Below, one piece after another: positions 35,782 to 45,652 of a DNA stretch of 64,000 nucleotides. The position numbers and the translations under genes are program-made. This DNA is from Bacillota bacterium (lineage in GTDB: Bacteria > Bacillota > UBA4882 > UBA8346). The stretch is from assembly GCA_023429995.1 (NCBI GenBank), contig JAEZCE010000073.1:33765-97764 (forward strand). The letters run 5' to 3'. Under the pieces are notes generated by a model. The model searched no databases. It saw nothing but the letters and a program-made list of their open reading frames with translations, and was not told the DNA's origin. Each line of letters begins with the position of its first letter. Position 1 is the stretch's first letter.

Positions 35782-37338
35782 TTATTCCAATTGACAGGCT
35801 GCCCCATTCAGGGTAAAAGCTGCCGGCCTGGCATTGGAACCGCTATAAGAGATGTTAAATCCAAAAGAAACGTTTCCCTTTGCAGGGATAAGGTTATTAT
35901 AGGAAACATTTTTTACAGTTACGGCTGTGCCGCTTTGGGTGTAGATTCCATTCCACAAATTGACGATTTGTTGATTGCCTGCAAAGTTCCACGCTAATGT
36001 CCAGCCATTAATCGCCGACGAACTGTTATTGATAATGGTAATATTTACTGTAGCCCCACTGCCCCAGTCGTTTTGAGTATAACGAATCGAACAGCTCGTA
36101 GGAATGGAAGTAGGGGTTGGCGTTACAGTCACTGTCGGTGTAGGTGTGATCACTGTGCCCATAGCGCTCATGATTGCAGTCAGAATGCCTTGCTGTGTTA
36201 CAGCCAGAGTATTGCGGTCAAAAAGCCCCAAACCATATACTCCATTGAATCCATTATCCCAGACTACAGGCACTGCACCGTATTTCTTGCAATCCACGCA
36301 TAAAGTTTTGGCAAAATAAGCCCGGTAAGTACTATTGGTAGAGTCAGCGCTTGATTTATCGACTGTGCCGAATTCCCCGATGACAACCGGATATCCTTGG
36401 GTTACAAATTTATTATACATACTGCTGAGCTGTGAATCCATATAATCTTCCTGGCCCCAGGTTGACTTGCGGTAAGTGTCTGTGGCAATGGATCCCCATT
36501 GGGTTATGGAGCCGGACTCCTCGCCGCAAAAGTCCCAAGGCGAGTAATAATGAGCGGAGATCATGATTCGCTTTTCATTGCCGGGGATTGAAGATGACCT
36601 GTAATTATCGGTTGGCACTACAAAACCGTAATTACCCACCGTATAATCAATGTTGGTATTCCAACCCGGAATCAGCAGCCATCGCGTAGCGTTGTTCCCG
36701 CCGGTTTGCCTTACGGTATCGACGAAAATTTGATTATAGGCATTCAGGTTTGCATAGTATGTGGGATTGGGATCGCTATAATTGCCGTCAAATTCTTCAT
36801 TCATTGATTCTAAGATCAAATGCTCATCGTAACTTGCAAATATGGTTGCGACCTGCTGCCATACTTTTTGATATTTGGCTTTAATCGTTGTTTGATCGCC
36901 GGAAGTAACCAGAAGCCATGAACCTGTGACTGTAGGGTAGCCGTCACCATGCATGTTGACGATTACATATAAGCCTTGGTTATAGGCATAATCAACCACT
37001 TGTTTGATTCTGGCTAACCACGCGGCATCAATGGTGTAATTTGGGGCAGATCCTATTTTACTCAAATATGAAACCGGAATACGGATTGTTTTAAAGCCCG
37101 CGTTTTTTACCGCTGTAATGAGGGCTTGTGAGATGGTTGGATTGCCCCAGACCGTTTCACTGGGTGTACCGTTGGAATTGGCTTCAAGTTGATTGCCCAA
37201 GTTCCAGCCTGCGCCCATTGCGGCGACAATTTGCGTCTGATTGGAAGCCTGGGCCGCCGGAAACCAATTGAGTATTACGGTAAATAAAACACCCAGAGCC
37301 ATTAAAAACATCCAAACTGATTTAACTTTCGTCATCAT
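35782..37338 (-). CDS. Secreted endoglucanase, GH5 with C-terminal CBM2
   Basis: A 518-residue exported enzyme. After an N-terminal signal sequence (KVKSVWMFLMALGVLF core, ending near AQAS) comes a GH5 barrel with the acid/base glutamate in LILESMNEEFDG near residue 180 and the nucleophile in VVIGEFGTV near 318. A TPTPTVTVTPTPTS linker near residue 400 leads to a family 2 carbohydrate-binding module with two cysteines, one at each end, and conserved tryptophans. It should cut cellulose or beta-glucan or mannan outside the cell. The ATG at 37338 has a GGGAGGG site; the frame extends 31 codons further up without support. Confidence 0.92.
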   Translation of the reverse strand: MMTKVKSVWMFLMALGVLFTVILNWFPAAQASNQTQIVAAMGAGWNLGNQLEANSNGTPSETVWGNPTISQALITAVKNAGFKTIRIPVSYLSKIGSAPNYTIDAAWLARIKQVVDYAYNQGLYVIVNMHGDGYPTVTGSWLLVTSGDQTTIKAKYQKVWQQVATIFASYDEHLILESMNEEFDGNYSDPNPTYYANLNAYNQIFVDTVRQTGGNNATRWLLIPGWNTNIDYTVGNYGFVVPTDNYRSSSIPGNEKRIMISAHYYSPWDFCGEESGSITQWGSIATDTYRKSTWGQEDYMDSQLSSMYNKFVTQGYPVVIGEFGTVDKSSADSTNSTYRAYFAKTLCVDCKKYGAVPVVWDNGFNGVYGLGLFDRNTLAVTQQGILTAIMSAMGTVITPTPTVTVTPTPTSIPTSCSIRYTQNDWGSGATVNITIINNSSSAINGWTLAWNFAGNQQIVNLWNGIYTQSGTAVTVKNVSYNNLIPAKGNVSFGFNISYSGSNARPAAFTLNGAACQLE

Positions 37339-37381
37339 CCAAAATCCCTCCCATCTATTTATTAATTGGTTAGATACTTTT

Positions 37382-37410
37382 ACTATAAAAGGAAAAATAA
37401 CCCAATTCAA
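37382..37410 (-). promoter_or_regulatory. Candidate sigma-A promoter of the cellulase gene
   Basis: On the minus strand TTGAAT (37405-37410) is followed after 17 bases by TATAGT (37382-37387), with the ATG 43 bases further. The boxes and spacing fit sigma-A. Confidence 0.5.
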
Positions 37411-37823
37411 TGTAAAATTTTTTATTTTCATAGAATATTTTTTTATTCAGATTACGCACTTCCACAAACAATATCCCACGCATAGGCGGCCACGATTTCT
37501 TTAACGCCTTAAAGGTATTGTGAATCGAATACCATTTTATCGAGAAAAGTAAAACCGTCGAATTTTTTAACCTTTTTCCAATGACCATGGTTCGCATTAT
37601 GAAGACGATATGAAATTCTTTGATATCTTGGTATGGAGACAAGCCGAATAGGCCCTTGTACTTCCGGTTAGGAATCAGCAACACAAACTCTGGTTTCGAT
37701 TCTACCGAGTAACCCAGTTTTCGACTAATCAATCATCGACTTTCCTTTATCAAGGCGCAAATTTATGGTCTTTATTGCATCCTACTTCTTCGAAATCAGC
37801 GATGATGATCACTTACCCAAATC
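37411..37823. other. Noncoding or degenerate stretch upstream of the cellulase gene
   Basis: A 120-codon open frame runs on the minus strand through 37732-37370 from a TTG, but it has no ribosome site, no recognisable domain, and would run through the cellulase promoter. Other frames contain basic and aromatic-rich pieces broken by stops. It may be the remnant of a mobile-element gene, which I cannot confirm. Confidence 0.35.
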
Positions 37824-38012
37824 ATTCTTTCCGTCATCCAATGAATTCTTTCCGTCACAAAAATAATTCTTTCTGTCATCCAATGAATTCTTTCCGTCAC
37901 AAAAATAATTCTTTCTGTCATCCAATGAATTCTTTCCATCACAAAAATAATTCTTTCTGTCATCCAATGAATTCTTTCTGTCACGGAAATGATTCTTTCT
38001 GTCTTTTGGGAA
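37824..38012. repeat. Minisatellite: nine tandem 21-bp units
   Basis: Nine units beginning ATTCTTTCYGTCA are arranged as alternating types (ending TCCAATGA or CAAAAATA), giving a 42-bp higher-order period; the last two units are diverged. Because 21 is a multiple of three, frames stay open on both strands, encoding TERIHWM/TERIIFV heptads on minus and HPMNSFR/HKNNSFC on plus. Neither frame has a convincing start site. Confidence 0.9.
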
Positions 38013-38093
38013 GATTTGAAACTCAATATCACGGTTCCGTTCATTAGGTAGTCGTCACACTGGCGCCGCGGCACAGAATTTTTTTAAACGATG

Positions 38094-38140
38094 TTTTGTC
38101 TTTTCTCTGCGTCTCTGCGCCTTGGCGGGAGAATTAATTT
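38094..38140. repeat. Dispersed CTCTGCGTCTCTGCG repeat, copy 3
   Basis: TTTCTCTGCGTCTCTGCGCCTTGGCGGG followed by AGAATTAATT is related to the repeats at 16715 and 19385. This form lacks the CCACAGAG right arm. Confidence 0.45.
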
Positions 38141-38232
38141 TTAGACCGCGTAGTAGTTTCCAGGATAAAATCAATATGTTGTATGCTATATATTGGATTT
38201 CTTTTCGATTTTAAAGCCTTATAGGCAAAACC

Positions 38233-40590
38233 TCACCCTCTCTTGAGTTCCACCACGGTGGCCCCCATGCCGCCTTCGTTTTGTTCGGCGATATAAGAGG
38301 TTTTTACCATGGGGTTCTCCCGCAGATACTGCTGCACCGCGCTCCGTAAAGCCCCGGTTCCTTTGCCGTGGACAACCCTGAAACGCAGGAGTCCCGCCAT
38401 AATAGCCTTATCCAAATATTTCTCCAGTTCATAAAGGGCTTCATCCACAGTCATACCCCGCAAACTCAGTTCCGCCGAGATGTTCTTGGCAGTCTCCAGG
38501 CCGGTTGCGCCGCTGGTTTTCGGGCGCTGTTTCACCTGAACTTTTTCTTCCTCCACCAGCTCCAAATCATCAAATGGCAAATTCACTTTGATGATGCCCA
38601 GTTGAACCTGGGCGCCGTCGCTGCCGATGTCAATAATGGTGCCGACTTGGCCCAAAGAAACCGCTCGGACTTTCTGGCCATTCTTAAGCTCAGCCCCATT
38701 CACCGCCAAGCCTTTTTCCGATTCCGAGGTTTTCTCCTCCAAACGCCCGAGTTTTTCCGATATCTTGCTCCGGGCCTCGTTAGCAATGGCCGGAAGATCT
38801 TCATGACGTCCCTCCCGCAATCTTCGCAACAAGTTTTCATTCTCACGCCTTGCTTCCAGGAGGATTTCACGGGCTTCGGCTTTGGCCTGTCTTAATAATT
38901 CCGCTTTTTCGCGCTTTAGCTTTTCCAGTTCCGATTCATATTGGGTTTTATACTGTTCGCCCTTTAAGCGGGCTTCAGTGGTTACTTGCCTGTCTTCGCG
39001 GGCCTTCTTACGGTCAATCTCGATTTGGCGCAACATCTCTTCCACTTTCATGGTGGCAGCCGAAATCAGACTGCGGGCCCTTTCGATGATTGGAGCGGAC
39101 AAACCCAGTTTGAAAGCGATTTCAAAGGCTTGACTGCTTCCGGGAACCCCGATTAATAAATGATAGGTTGGTTTTAAAGTTTGGATGTCAAATTCCACCG
39201 AGGCATTCTCGATCCCCGGCGTCTGATAGGCAAAGGCTTTTAATTCACTATAATGGGTGGTGGCTACGGTTCTGACATTCAATTGATGCAAATGAGTCAA
39301 TATGCTCATGGCCAAAGCCGCGCCCTCCGCCGGGTCCGTACCGGCCCCCAATTCATCCAGCAACACCAGGCAATGGCTATCCCCGGCGCCTTCAATAATC
39401 TTGACAATTTGCGTCAAATGGGAGGAAAAGGTCGATAAACTCTGTTCGATACTTTGTTCATCGCCAATGTCGCAAAATATTTTGTCAAAAACCGCGATTT
39501 CCGAACCGGCGGCGGCCGGGATATGCAACCCAGCCTGGGCCATCAGGGTCAACAGTCCGATGGTTTTTAAAGTCACTGTTTTGCCCCCGGTGTTGGGGCC
39601 GGTGATCACCAAGGTGTCAAAAGTTTTGCCCAATGAAACGCTGGTGGGAACTACTTTCCTAGCCAGCAGGGGATGCCTGGCGTTGTGTAAATCCAGTTTC
39701 GATTCCAGATTCAGCGCCGGTCGGATCCCGTCAATCGCCAAACTATATTGCCCTTTGGCAAAGGCCAAGTCCAAACGGGCCAGAATTTCCATACTACTCT
39801 GCATGGATACGCCAACATCCCGGACCCTTCCGGAGAGATCGCTCAAAATACGCTGAATCTCCTCGTTTTCCTGGGTCTCAACGATCCTTAGCTGATTATT
39901 GATTTCCACCACGCTCATGGGTTCAATGAAAAGCGTCGCCCCGCTGGCCGATTGATCATGGACAATCCCCGGAAAAAGGCCGCGGTATTCCTGTTTGACC
40001 GGGATTACATAGCGGTCGTTCCGCATGGTCACAATCAATTCCTGTAAATATTTCACATTATCACTGGCACGAATGATCCCGTCCAGTTTATCCCGGATTC
40101 GCCCCTGCAAAACCTTCATTTGGGAACGCAAGCCATGGAGGGTGGCGCTGGCGCCGTCCAAGATCTCCCCGCCCGGGCCGATACAACGGTCGATTTCCCT
40201 TTCCAGCACCGGAAAACTTCCGAGCCTGCCGCCCCACTCCGGCAATATTTGAAGCTCATCCGCCTTCTCCATTAAAAATTCCCGCATTAACCGGGACGCC
40301 CTTAGCGTAGCGCCGACTTCCAGCAACTCTGAGGGTGCCAGTATCCCATTAATGGAAGCTTTCTTGAGCTGGGCTCTGATATCAAAGACGCCGCCCAGGG
40401 GTGGACGCTCGGCTTTCACTAAGACCTGCACCGCTTCAGAAGTAACCTGAAGGCCTTCCTCGATCCGGACCGGATCCGTGGAAGGCAACAGCCCCCCGGC
40501 TAGTTCCTTGCCAAGCGTGGAAGTGGCATAAGCTGACAATTTATCGATGATTTTTTGATATTCTAAAACCCGTAAAGTCCGTTCCAACAA
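38233..40590 (-). CDS. mutS2: MutS2 endonuclease/ATPase
   Basis: A 785-residue MutS2 with a core and clamp region, the ATPase with Walker A ITGPNTGGKTVTLK near residue 330 and LVLLDELGAGTDP, a long charged coiled coil (near 510-620), and a C-terminal Smr domain with LRGMTVDEAL and VHGKGTGALR. It lacks the mismatch-recognition domain of MutS1. MutS2 suppresses recombination and, in Bacillota, also rescues collided ribosomes. The start is a TTG at 40590 behind AGAAGG. It lies downstream of lon, separated by a terminator. Confidence 0.96.
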   Translation of the reverse strand: MLERTLRVLEYQKIIDKLSAYATSTLGKELAGGLLPSTDPVRIEEGLQVTSEAVQVLVKAERPPLGGVFDIRAQLKKASINGILAPSELLEVGATLRASRLMREFLMEKADELQILPEWGGRLGSFPVLEREIDRCIGPGGEILDGASATLHGLRSQMKVLQGRIRDKLDGIIRASDNVKYLQELIVTMRNDRYVIPVKQEYRGLFPGIVHDQSASGATLFIEPMSVVEINNQLRIVETQENEEIQRILSDLSGRVRDVGVSMQSSMEILARLDLAFAKGQYSLAIDGIRPALNLESKLDLHNARHPLLARKVVPTSVSLGKTFDTLVITGPNTGGKTVTLKTIGLLTLMAQAGLHIPAAAGSEIAVFDKIFCDIGDEQSIEQSLSTFSSHLTQIVKIIEGAGDSHCLVLLDELGAGTDPAEGAALAMSILTHLHQLNVRTVATTHYSELKAFAYQTPGIENASVEFDIQTLKPTYHLLIGVPGSSQAFEIAFKLGLSAPIIERARSLISAATMKVEEMLRQIEIDRKKAREDRQVTTEARLKGEQYKTQYESELEKLKREKAELLRQAKAEAREILLEARRENENLLRRLREGRHEDLPAIANEARSKISEKLGRLEEKTSESEKGLAVNGAELKNGQKVRAVSLGQVGTIIDIGSDGAQVQLGIIKVNLPFDDLELVEEEKVQVKQRPKTSGATGLETAKNISAELSLRGMTVDEALYELEKYLDKAIMAGLLRFRVVHGKGTGALRSAVQQYLRENPMVKTSYIAEQNEGGMGATVVELKRG

Positions 40591-40630
40591 AATAATCCAT
40601 CCTTCTTATTTTTCTTGTTCTATTGTAACA

Positions 40631-40673
40631 TAAAAAAAAGCAGACTTCATTGAAAAATCCAATGAAGCCTGCT
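40631..40673 (-). terminator. Terminator after lon
   Basis: On the minus strand a 14-bp stem with one mismatch (40673-40660 with 40652-40639) is followed by eight T residues, 15 bases after the lon stop. Confidence 0.88.
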
Positions 40674-40688
40674 TCATGAAAACTCCGA

Positions 40689-43049
40689 TCAGCCCGCCGA
40701 AACGATGGACATCTTCGATATTAAGGCTTCCCGCCAAACTTCATCCATGGATTCCACCGTCACAATCGTGACCTTGCGGGCCACATTATCCGGCAGTTCC
40801 TCCAAATCCTTCTCGTTTTCTTTGGGAATAAGGATTCTCTTGATACCGCTGCGATGAGCGGCCAGGATTTTTTCCTTAAGCCCGCCGATGGGTAATACCC
40901 GGCCACGTAAGGTAATTTCACCGGTCATGGCAACATCTTTCCGGACCGGCTGCCCGGTTAAAGCCGAAACAATGGCCGTGGCAATGGTAATACCGGCTGA
41001 AGGGCCGTCTTTAGGGATCGCCCCTTCCGGAATATGAATATGAATGTCAAAATGTTCGTTAAAATCTTCCTCAATTCCCAATTCCTTGGCGCGGGAACGA
41101 ATATAACTGAATGCTGCCTGGGCTGATTCCCGCATCACCTCGCCTAACTTTCCAGTTAGGATCAGCTGGCCCTTCCCTCTCACCAGGGTAACTTCGATCG
41201 ATAAGATCTCACCGCCCACTTCAGTCCAGGCAAGGCCGGTGGCGATTCCGATCTGGTCGGTTTCTTCAGCCAAACTGTGCCGGTATTTGACAGCGCCTAA
41301 AAATTTCTGTAAGGTATTTTTATTAATCCGCACCGGCTTTTTGGAAGTTTGAACGATCTCCCGGGCCGCTTTCCGGCAAACAGCCGCCAGCTGCCGTTCC
41401 AAACTCCGGACTCCCGATTCCCGGGTGTAACCATTGATAATTTGCCGCAGCATGGTCTCGGGAACGATCAGATCCTGATCCTCCATCCCGTGATCCTTGG
41501 CCTGTTTAGGCAATAAATGCCGTTTGGCGATCTCCAGTTTTTCTTCCTCGGTATACCCCGCAATACTGATAATCTCCATCCGGTCAAGGAGCGGCCGGGG
41601 AATATTATGATAAGTATTGGCGGTTGTTATAAAGAGTACTTTGGAAAGATCAAAGGTTACTTCCAAATAATGATCTCCAAAAGCGCAATTTTGCTCAGGA
41701 TCCAATACTTCCAATAAAGCTGCCGAGGGGTCGCCGCGGAAATCGGCGCTCATTTTGTCGATCTCATCCAATAGAATCACCGGATTTTTCGAACCGGCCT
41801 GTTTCATGATTTGAATGATTTTACCGGGCATGGCCCCGACATAGGTGCGGCGGTGGCCTCTGATTTCCGCTTCATCCCGGACTCCGCCCAAAGAAAACCG
41901 GACAAATTTGCGGTTGAGAGCCCTGGCAACGGATTTGGCCAGTGAGGTTTTACCGACACCGGGAGGCCCTATCAAGCAAAGAATCGGTCCTTTTAATTTC
42001 TTGGTCAATTGGCAGACCGCCAAATATTCCAGGATCCTTTCTTTCACTTTCTCCAGTCCATAATGATCCTCGTTCAATATCTTTTCGGCCGCATTCACAT
42101 CCAGGCAATCCTCGGTTTCCGTGTTCCAAGGCAACGCCAGGAGCCAATCGATATAGTTGCGGACCACCACGGCTTCTGCGGACATGGGAGGCATTTTGGA
42201 CAAGCGATCAATTTCTTTTAAGGTTTTTTCCTCCGCCTCCTGGGGCAGGGTCAACTTGGCCAGTTTGGAACGGAGTTCTTCCACTTCCGCGGTACGCTCG
42301 TCGGCATCACCCAGTTCCTTCTGGATAGCCTTCATCTGTTCACGCAGATAATACTCTTTCTGCGTTTTCTCCATCTGTTTGCGAACCCGTAAATGGATTT
42401 TACGTTCCATTTCCAAAATGTCGATTTCTTTCACCAAAAAAGAACAAAGGGTTTCTAACCTGGTTCTAGCGGATACCGCCTCTAAAATCTGCTGTTTGTC
42501 CTCAACTTTCAGACTTAAGTGAGAAGCGATGATATCGGCCAGTCTTCCCGGATCTTCAATATTATTGACAGATACCATAACCTCGGGCGGGACCTTTTTG
42601 CTCATCTTGATAAATTGCTCGAATTGATAAAGGGTTGACCGCATTAAGGCTTCCGTTTCAACATTTTTTTCTTCAATTTCGGCAACCTCAGAGAGCTGAA
42701 CCAAATAATAAGGATCAATTTGAATATATTGTTCAATGCGTACCCGGCGCAGACCTTCAACCAGTACCCGGATCGTGCCGTCCGGTAATTTTAACAACTG
42801 CTTGATCTCAGCCATTGTCCCCATCTCGTAAATCTCATCCTGATTGGGATCATTGACCTTCGCCTGGCGTTGAGCGGCCAAAACGATTAAACGATCATGA
42901 ATCATAGCCTCTTCAAGAGCACTGATTGACTTATCTCTACCTACATCCAGCGGAACAACCATAAACGGAAAAACAATCATTCCACGTAAGGGTAGTAAAG
43001 GAAGTGACTCTTTAAAAGGGGCGGCCTCTGTTTCTCCCAACTTTGACAC
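40689..43049 (-). CDS. lon: ATP-dependent Lon protease (LonA)
   Basis: A 786-residue cytosolic AAA+ serine protease. The N-terminal LON substrate domain (LPLLPLRGMIVFPFM) is followed by coiled coils, an ATPase with Walker A GPPGVGKTS near residue 361 and LLDEIDKM, and the protease domain with catalytic serine in PKDGPSAGIT near 681 and lysine about 43 residues later in GGLKEKILA. The start is GTG at 43049 behind GGAGGTGG. It degrades damaged and regulatory proteins. Confidence 0.97.
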   Translation of the reverse strand: MSKLGETEAAPFKESLPLLPLRGMIVFPFMVVPLDVGRDKSISALEEAMIHDRLIVLAAQRQAKVNDPNQDEIYEMGTMAEIKQLLKLPDGTIRVLVEGLRRVRIEQYIQIDPYYLVQLSEVAEIEEKNVETEALMRSTLYQFEQFIKMSKKVPPEVMVSVNNIEDPGRLADIIASHLSLKVEDKQQILEAVSARTRLETLCSFLVKEIDILEMERKIHLRVRKQMEKTQKEYYLREQMKAIQKELGDADERTAEVEELRSKLAKLTLPQEAEEKTLKEIDRLSKMPPMSAEAVVVRNYIDWLLALPWNTETEDCLDVNAAEKILNEDHYGLEKVKERILEYLAVCQLTKKLKGPILCLIGPPGVGKTSLAKSVARALNRKFVRFSLGGVRDEAEIRGHRRTYVGAMPGKIIQIMKQAGSKNPVILLDEIDKMSADFRGDPSAALLEVLDPEQNCAFGDHYLEVTFDLSKVLFITTANTYHNIPRPLLDRMEIISIAGYTEEEKLEIAKRHLLPKQAKDHGMEDQDLIVPETMLRQIINGYTRESGVRSLERQLAAVCRKAAREIVQTSKKPVRINKNTLQKFLGAVKYRHSLAEETDQIGIATGLAWTEVGGEILSIEVTLVRGKGQLILTGKLGEVMRESAQAAFSYIRSRAKELGIEEDFNEHFDIHIHIPEGAIPKDGPSAGITIATAIVSALTGQPVRKDVAMTGEITLRGRVLPIGGLKEKILAAHRSGIKRILIPKENEKDLEELPDNVARKVTIVTVESMDEVWREALISKMSIVSAG

Positions 43050-43213
43050 TGGCTACCACCTCCTGGATTTAATTGCGGATTTCTTCTGTACCTCAGACTC
43101 TGTAAACAGATTCTGTAAACAGATACTTTATTCTTGAAAAGCTTGCAAGTTCCTTTCAGTAATTTATGGAGAAAAATCCAAAACTTCGAGATCCATACGG
43201 AACCCGGGGTTCT

Positions 43214-45121
43214 TTAATCAGCGGTCAACTCTTCCTGAAGCTGTTCCCACTGCTCATACAGGCCGGCTAATTTCGTTTCAACACCGGTGAGTTCCTGTCC
43301 GTATTCCATACTCTTTATATAATCGGTTTGAACTTCAAAATTATTTAACAAAGACAGCAATTCTTTTTTTCGACCTTCCAGGCTTTCAATTTCGGTTTCA
43401 ATTTGAATTAAATTGCGTTGCTTACGTTTCAGATCCCGTTGCGTTTCTTTATTTTGTTCCCGTTGCATACTGGCGGAACTCTTGGGTTTTTGGCAATCCT
43501 TAGCTCCGGCTTGACTCAACTTTTGATTAAACTCCACATAATCCTGGTAGGTCTGGAAAAATTCCAGCGTATTGTTAACCAGGGCTGCATAACGATCAAC
43601 CACCGCATTGAGAAAAGAACGATCATGGGATACGATCAAAACGGTCCCGCTATAGGAGGCCAGCGCCTCTTCCATTACTTCAATCGAGTCCAGGTCCAAA
43701 TGGTTGGTGGGCTCGTCGAGAATCAAAAAGTTGGCCTTTGAAAGCATCAACTTAATCAAACCCAAACGGCGGCGTTCTCCTCCGCTGAGTTCGCTCATGG
43801 ATTTAAAAACATCATCACCGCTGAATAAAAAGCGTCCTAAAATGGTTCTGGCTTCGGTGTTATCAAGATCGGCAGCCTCCATGATTTGGCTGAAAGGCGT
43901 CCCGGAAAGATCTTCTCCCGTAGTTAACTGGGAAAAAAAACTGGGGTAAACCTCATAGCCGATCCGCACCCGCCCCTCATCAGGCGCTTCCTGGTTTTGG
44001 ATGATTCGCAGCAAAGTGGTTTTACCGGCTCCGTTGGGTCCGATTAAACCTACTTTCTCTCCGGCTTCGATAATCAAATTGAGGCCCCGGAAAAGCGATT
44101 TTCCATTATAGCTCTTGCTGACATTCTCCAGCTCCAATACTCTCCTGGAACTGGCGACCGACTCTTGAAAATTCATTTTTAAAGACTTATCGTTGACCAG
44201 AGGTTTCTCGATTCGTTCAACCTTCGATAAACGTTTCTCAATACTATGGGCCTTGCGTTTGCTTTTTTCGGTAGCCCGCGATTCCCGGATGAATTTATCC
44301 AGACGGGAGAACTCCTTTTCCTGCTGTTCAAAGGCCTTCATATCGGCTTGAAGCTGAAGTTCTTTTTGCTCACGGTAAAAAGTGTAATTACCCCGGTATC
44401 GTTTGATTTTGCAAAACTCGATTTCAAAAATTCCCTTCACCACATGGTCCAAAAAATAGCGGTCATGGGAGATCAAGAGTACTGCGCCGCTAAAGTCGGC
44501 CAAAAATTCTTCCAGCCATTCAATAGCCGAAATATCCAAGTAGTTGGTGGGTTCATCCAAAAAAAGAATATCCGGAGTCGTCAGCAAGATTTTCGCCAGG
44601 GAAACCCTGGTCCGTTCACCGCCACTTAAGACCCTAACCGGATCCTCCCACCGTTCCTTGGGGAATCCCAGCCCTCGTAGAACACCTTGAATCCTTCCCT
44701 CAATTTGATAGCCGCCCAGTTGCTCAAATTTTTCGGTCAAGCTATGGTGGCCCTCGATAAGGACGGCAAGGCCGTCCGCTGAAAGACCTGAAGCCGACAT
44801 TTGTTGTTGCAATTCATTGATTTCCAGCTGCAACTGGTCCAAATCCCGGAAAATATTCCGGAGTTCTTCATAAATTGTAACGTCAACGTCAAAATCTGGT
44901 TCTTGTTTTAAATATCCGATACGGCAATTTTGAGCCAGATGAAATTCACCGCTGTCATAATCTTCTTCACCGGTGAAGATTTTCATTAAAGTGGTTTTAC
45001 CGCAACCGTTCCGGCCGACCAAACCCCATTTTTCACCGGGCTGAATCGTTAAACCGATATCCCGCAGTATCGGAGTAGCGCCGTAAAATTTATTCAAATT
45101 GTTGAGTTGGATGAGTGGCAT
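43214..45121 (-). CDS. ABC-F ATPase (Uup/YfmR-like)
   Basis: A 635-residue soluble protein with two ABC domains: Walker A GRNGCGKTT near residue 36 and GPNGAGKTT near 360, LSGGERTRV and LSGGERRRL signatures, and LFLDEPTNYLD / LILDEPTNHLD. An intervening P-site linker and a C-terminal coiled coil complete the ABC-F pattern; the coiled coil is like Uup. ABC-F proteins act on the ribosome, and some give antibiotic resistance. No membrane segment exists, so it is not a transporter. An AGGAATG site precedes the ATG. Confidence 0.93.
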   Translation of the reverse strand: MPLIQLNNLNKFYGATPILRDIGLTIQPGEKWGLVGRNGCGKTTLMKIFTGEEDYDSGEFHLAQNCRIGYLKQEPDFDVDVTIYEELRNIFRDLDQLQLEINELQQQMSASGLSADGLAVLIEGHHSLTEKFEQLGGYQIEGRIQGVLRGLGFPKERWEDPVRVLSGGERTRVSLAKILLTTPDILFLDEPTNYLDISAIEWLEEFLADFSGAVLLISHDRYFLDHVVKGIFEIEFCKIKRYRGNYTFYREQKELQLQADMKAFEQQEKEFSRLDKFIRESRATEKSKRKAHSIEKRLSKVERIEKPLVNDKSLKMNFQESVASSRRVLELENVSKSYNGKSLFRGLNLIIEAGEKVGLIGPNGAGKTTLLRIIQNQEAPDEGRVRIGYEVYPSFFSQLTTGEDLSGTPFSQIMEAADLDNTEARTILGRFLFSGDDVFKSMSELSGGERRRLGLIKLMLSKANFLILDEPTNHLDLDSIEVMEEALASYSGTVLIVSHDRSFLNAVVDRYAALVNNTLEFFQTYQDYVEFNQKLSQAGAKDCQKPKSSASMQREQNKETQRDLKRKQRNLIQIETEIESLEGRKKELLSLLNNFEVQTDYIKSMEYGQELTGVETKLAGLYEQWEQLQEELTAD

Positions 45122-45652
45122 AAGTTCATTCCTATAATTTTAATTTTGGGTGTGATTTTCTGGTATTTGTTACTTAGTTACTATATAGTTATTAATTCAA
45201 CTTTCGCAGTATCAATTCAGTAAATAAAGTTTGATATAATTAGGTTAACCGGCAAATCAATCATGGAGTTGACGCTTGTTTTTTAATCCTGTTCATCCTG
45301 CTAATCCAGTTAATCCTGTTTAAGTCCTTTTATTTAGGCCTAAGTTCATAGCTTACTTAGACAGGATTTGCGGGATTATTGGAAACTTTGCTCCGGCTGT
45401 TTTTAATTTGAGTGTTTTATTTTTTTCAGCCCATTTGTCAACTTTTATTTATATTCGCTGAAATGTTAATGAATTAACTGGTTTTTCTGGATTTTTAAGG
45501 TGCGAAAGTTGAGTTATTAATCTTAAATCATTCGTGGTTGGATTTATTCCTTTTATAACATTTAACTTGCCTGAAGGCCAAATAAGAAAACTTTCACGCA
45601 ATTACCAGTAATTTGAAACTAATAACTAATAACTTAATAACCCATAACGCTT
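45122..45652. other. 531-base intergenic gap with repeat elements
   Basis: AT-rich, without an ORF that I can support. It contains four imperfect AATCCTG-type units at 45284-45325 followed by an inverted counterpart ACAGGATTTGCGGGATT at 45360-45376, resembling a dispersed repeat seen in many bacterial genomes. No RNA gene is recognised; the last 100 bases should hold the ABC-F promoter. Confidence 0.6.

Noticed and set aside
37370..37732. Open frame of 120 codons upstream of the cellulase gene
   Set aside because: No ribosome site, starts with TTG, runs through a good sigma-A promoter, and has no recognised domain; treated as a degenerate stretch.
37824..38012. CRISPR array
   Set aside because: Units are directly tandem with no unique spacers and no cas genes.
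37775..38074. Plus- and minus-strand repeat-peptide ORFs
   Set aside because: Open frames are a consequence of the 21-bp period; no start signals. Kept as a repeat finding, not a gene.
43214..45121. ABC transporter ATPase that could energise the sugar importers
   Set aside because: The protein is a two-domain ABC-F ribosome factor, not a MalK/MsmX type: no regulatory C-terminal domain of that family.
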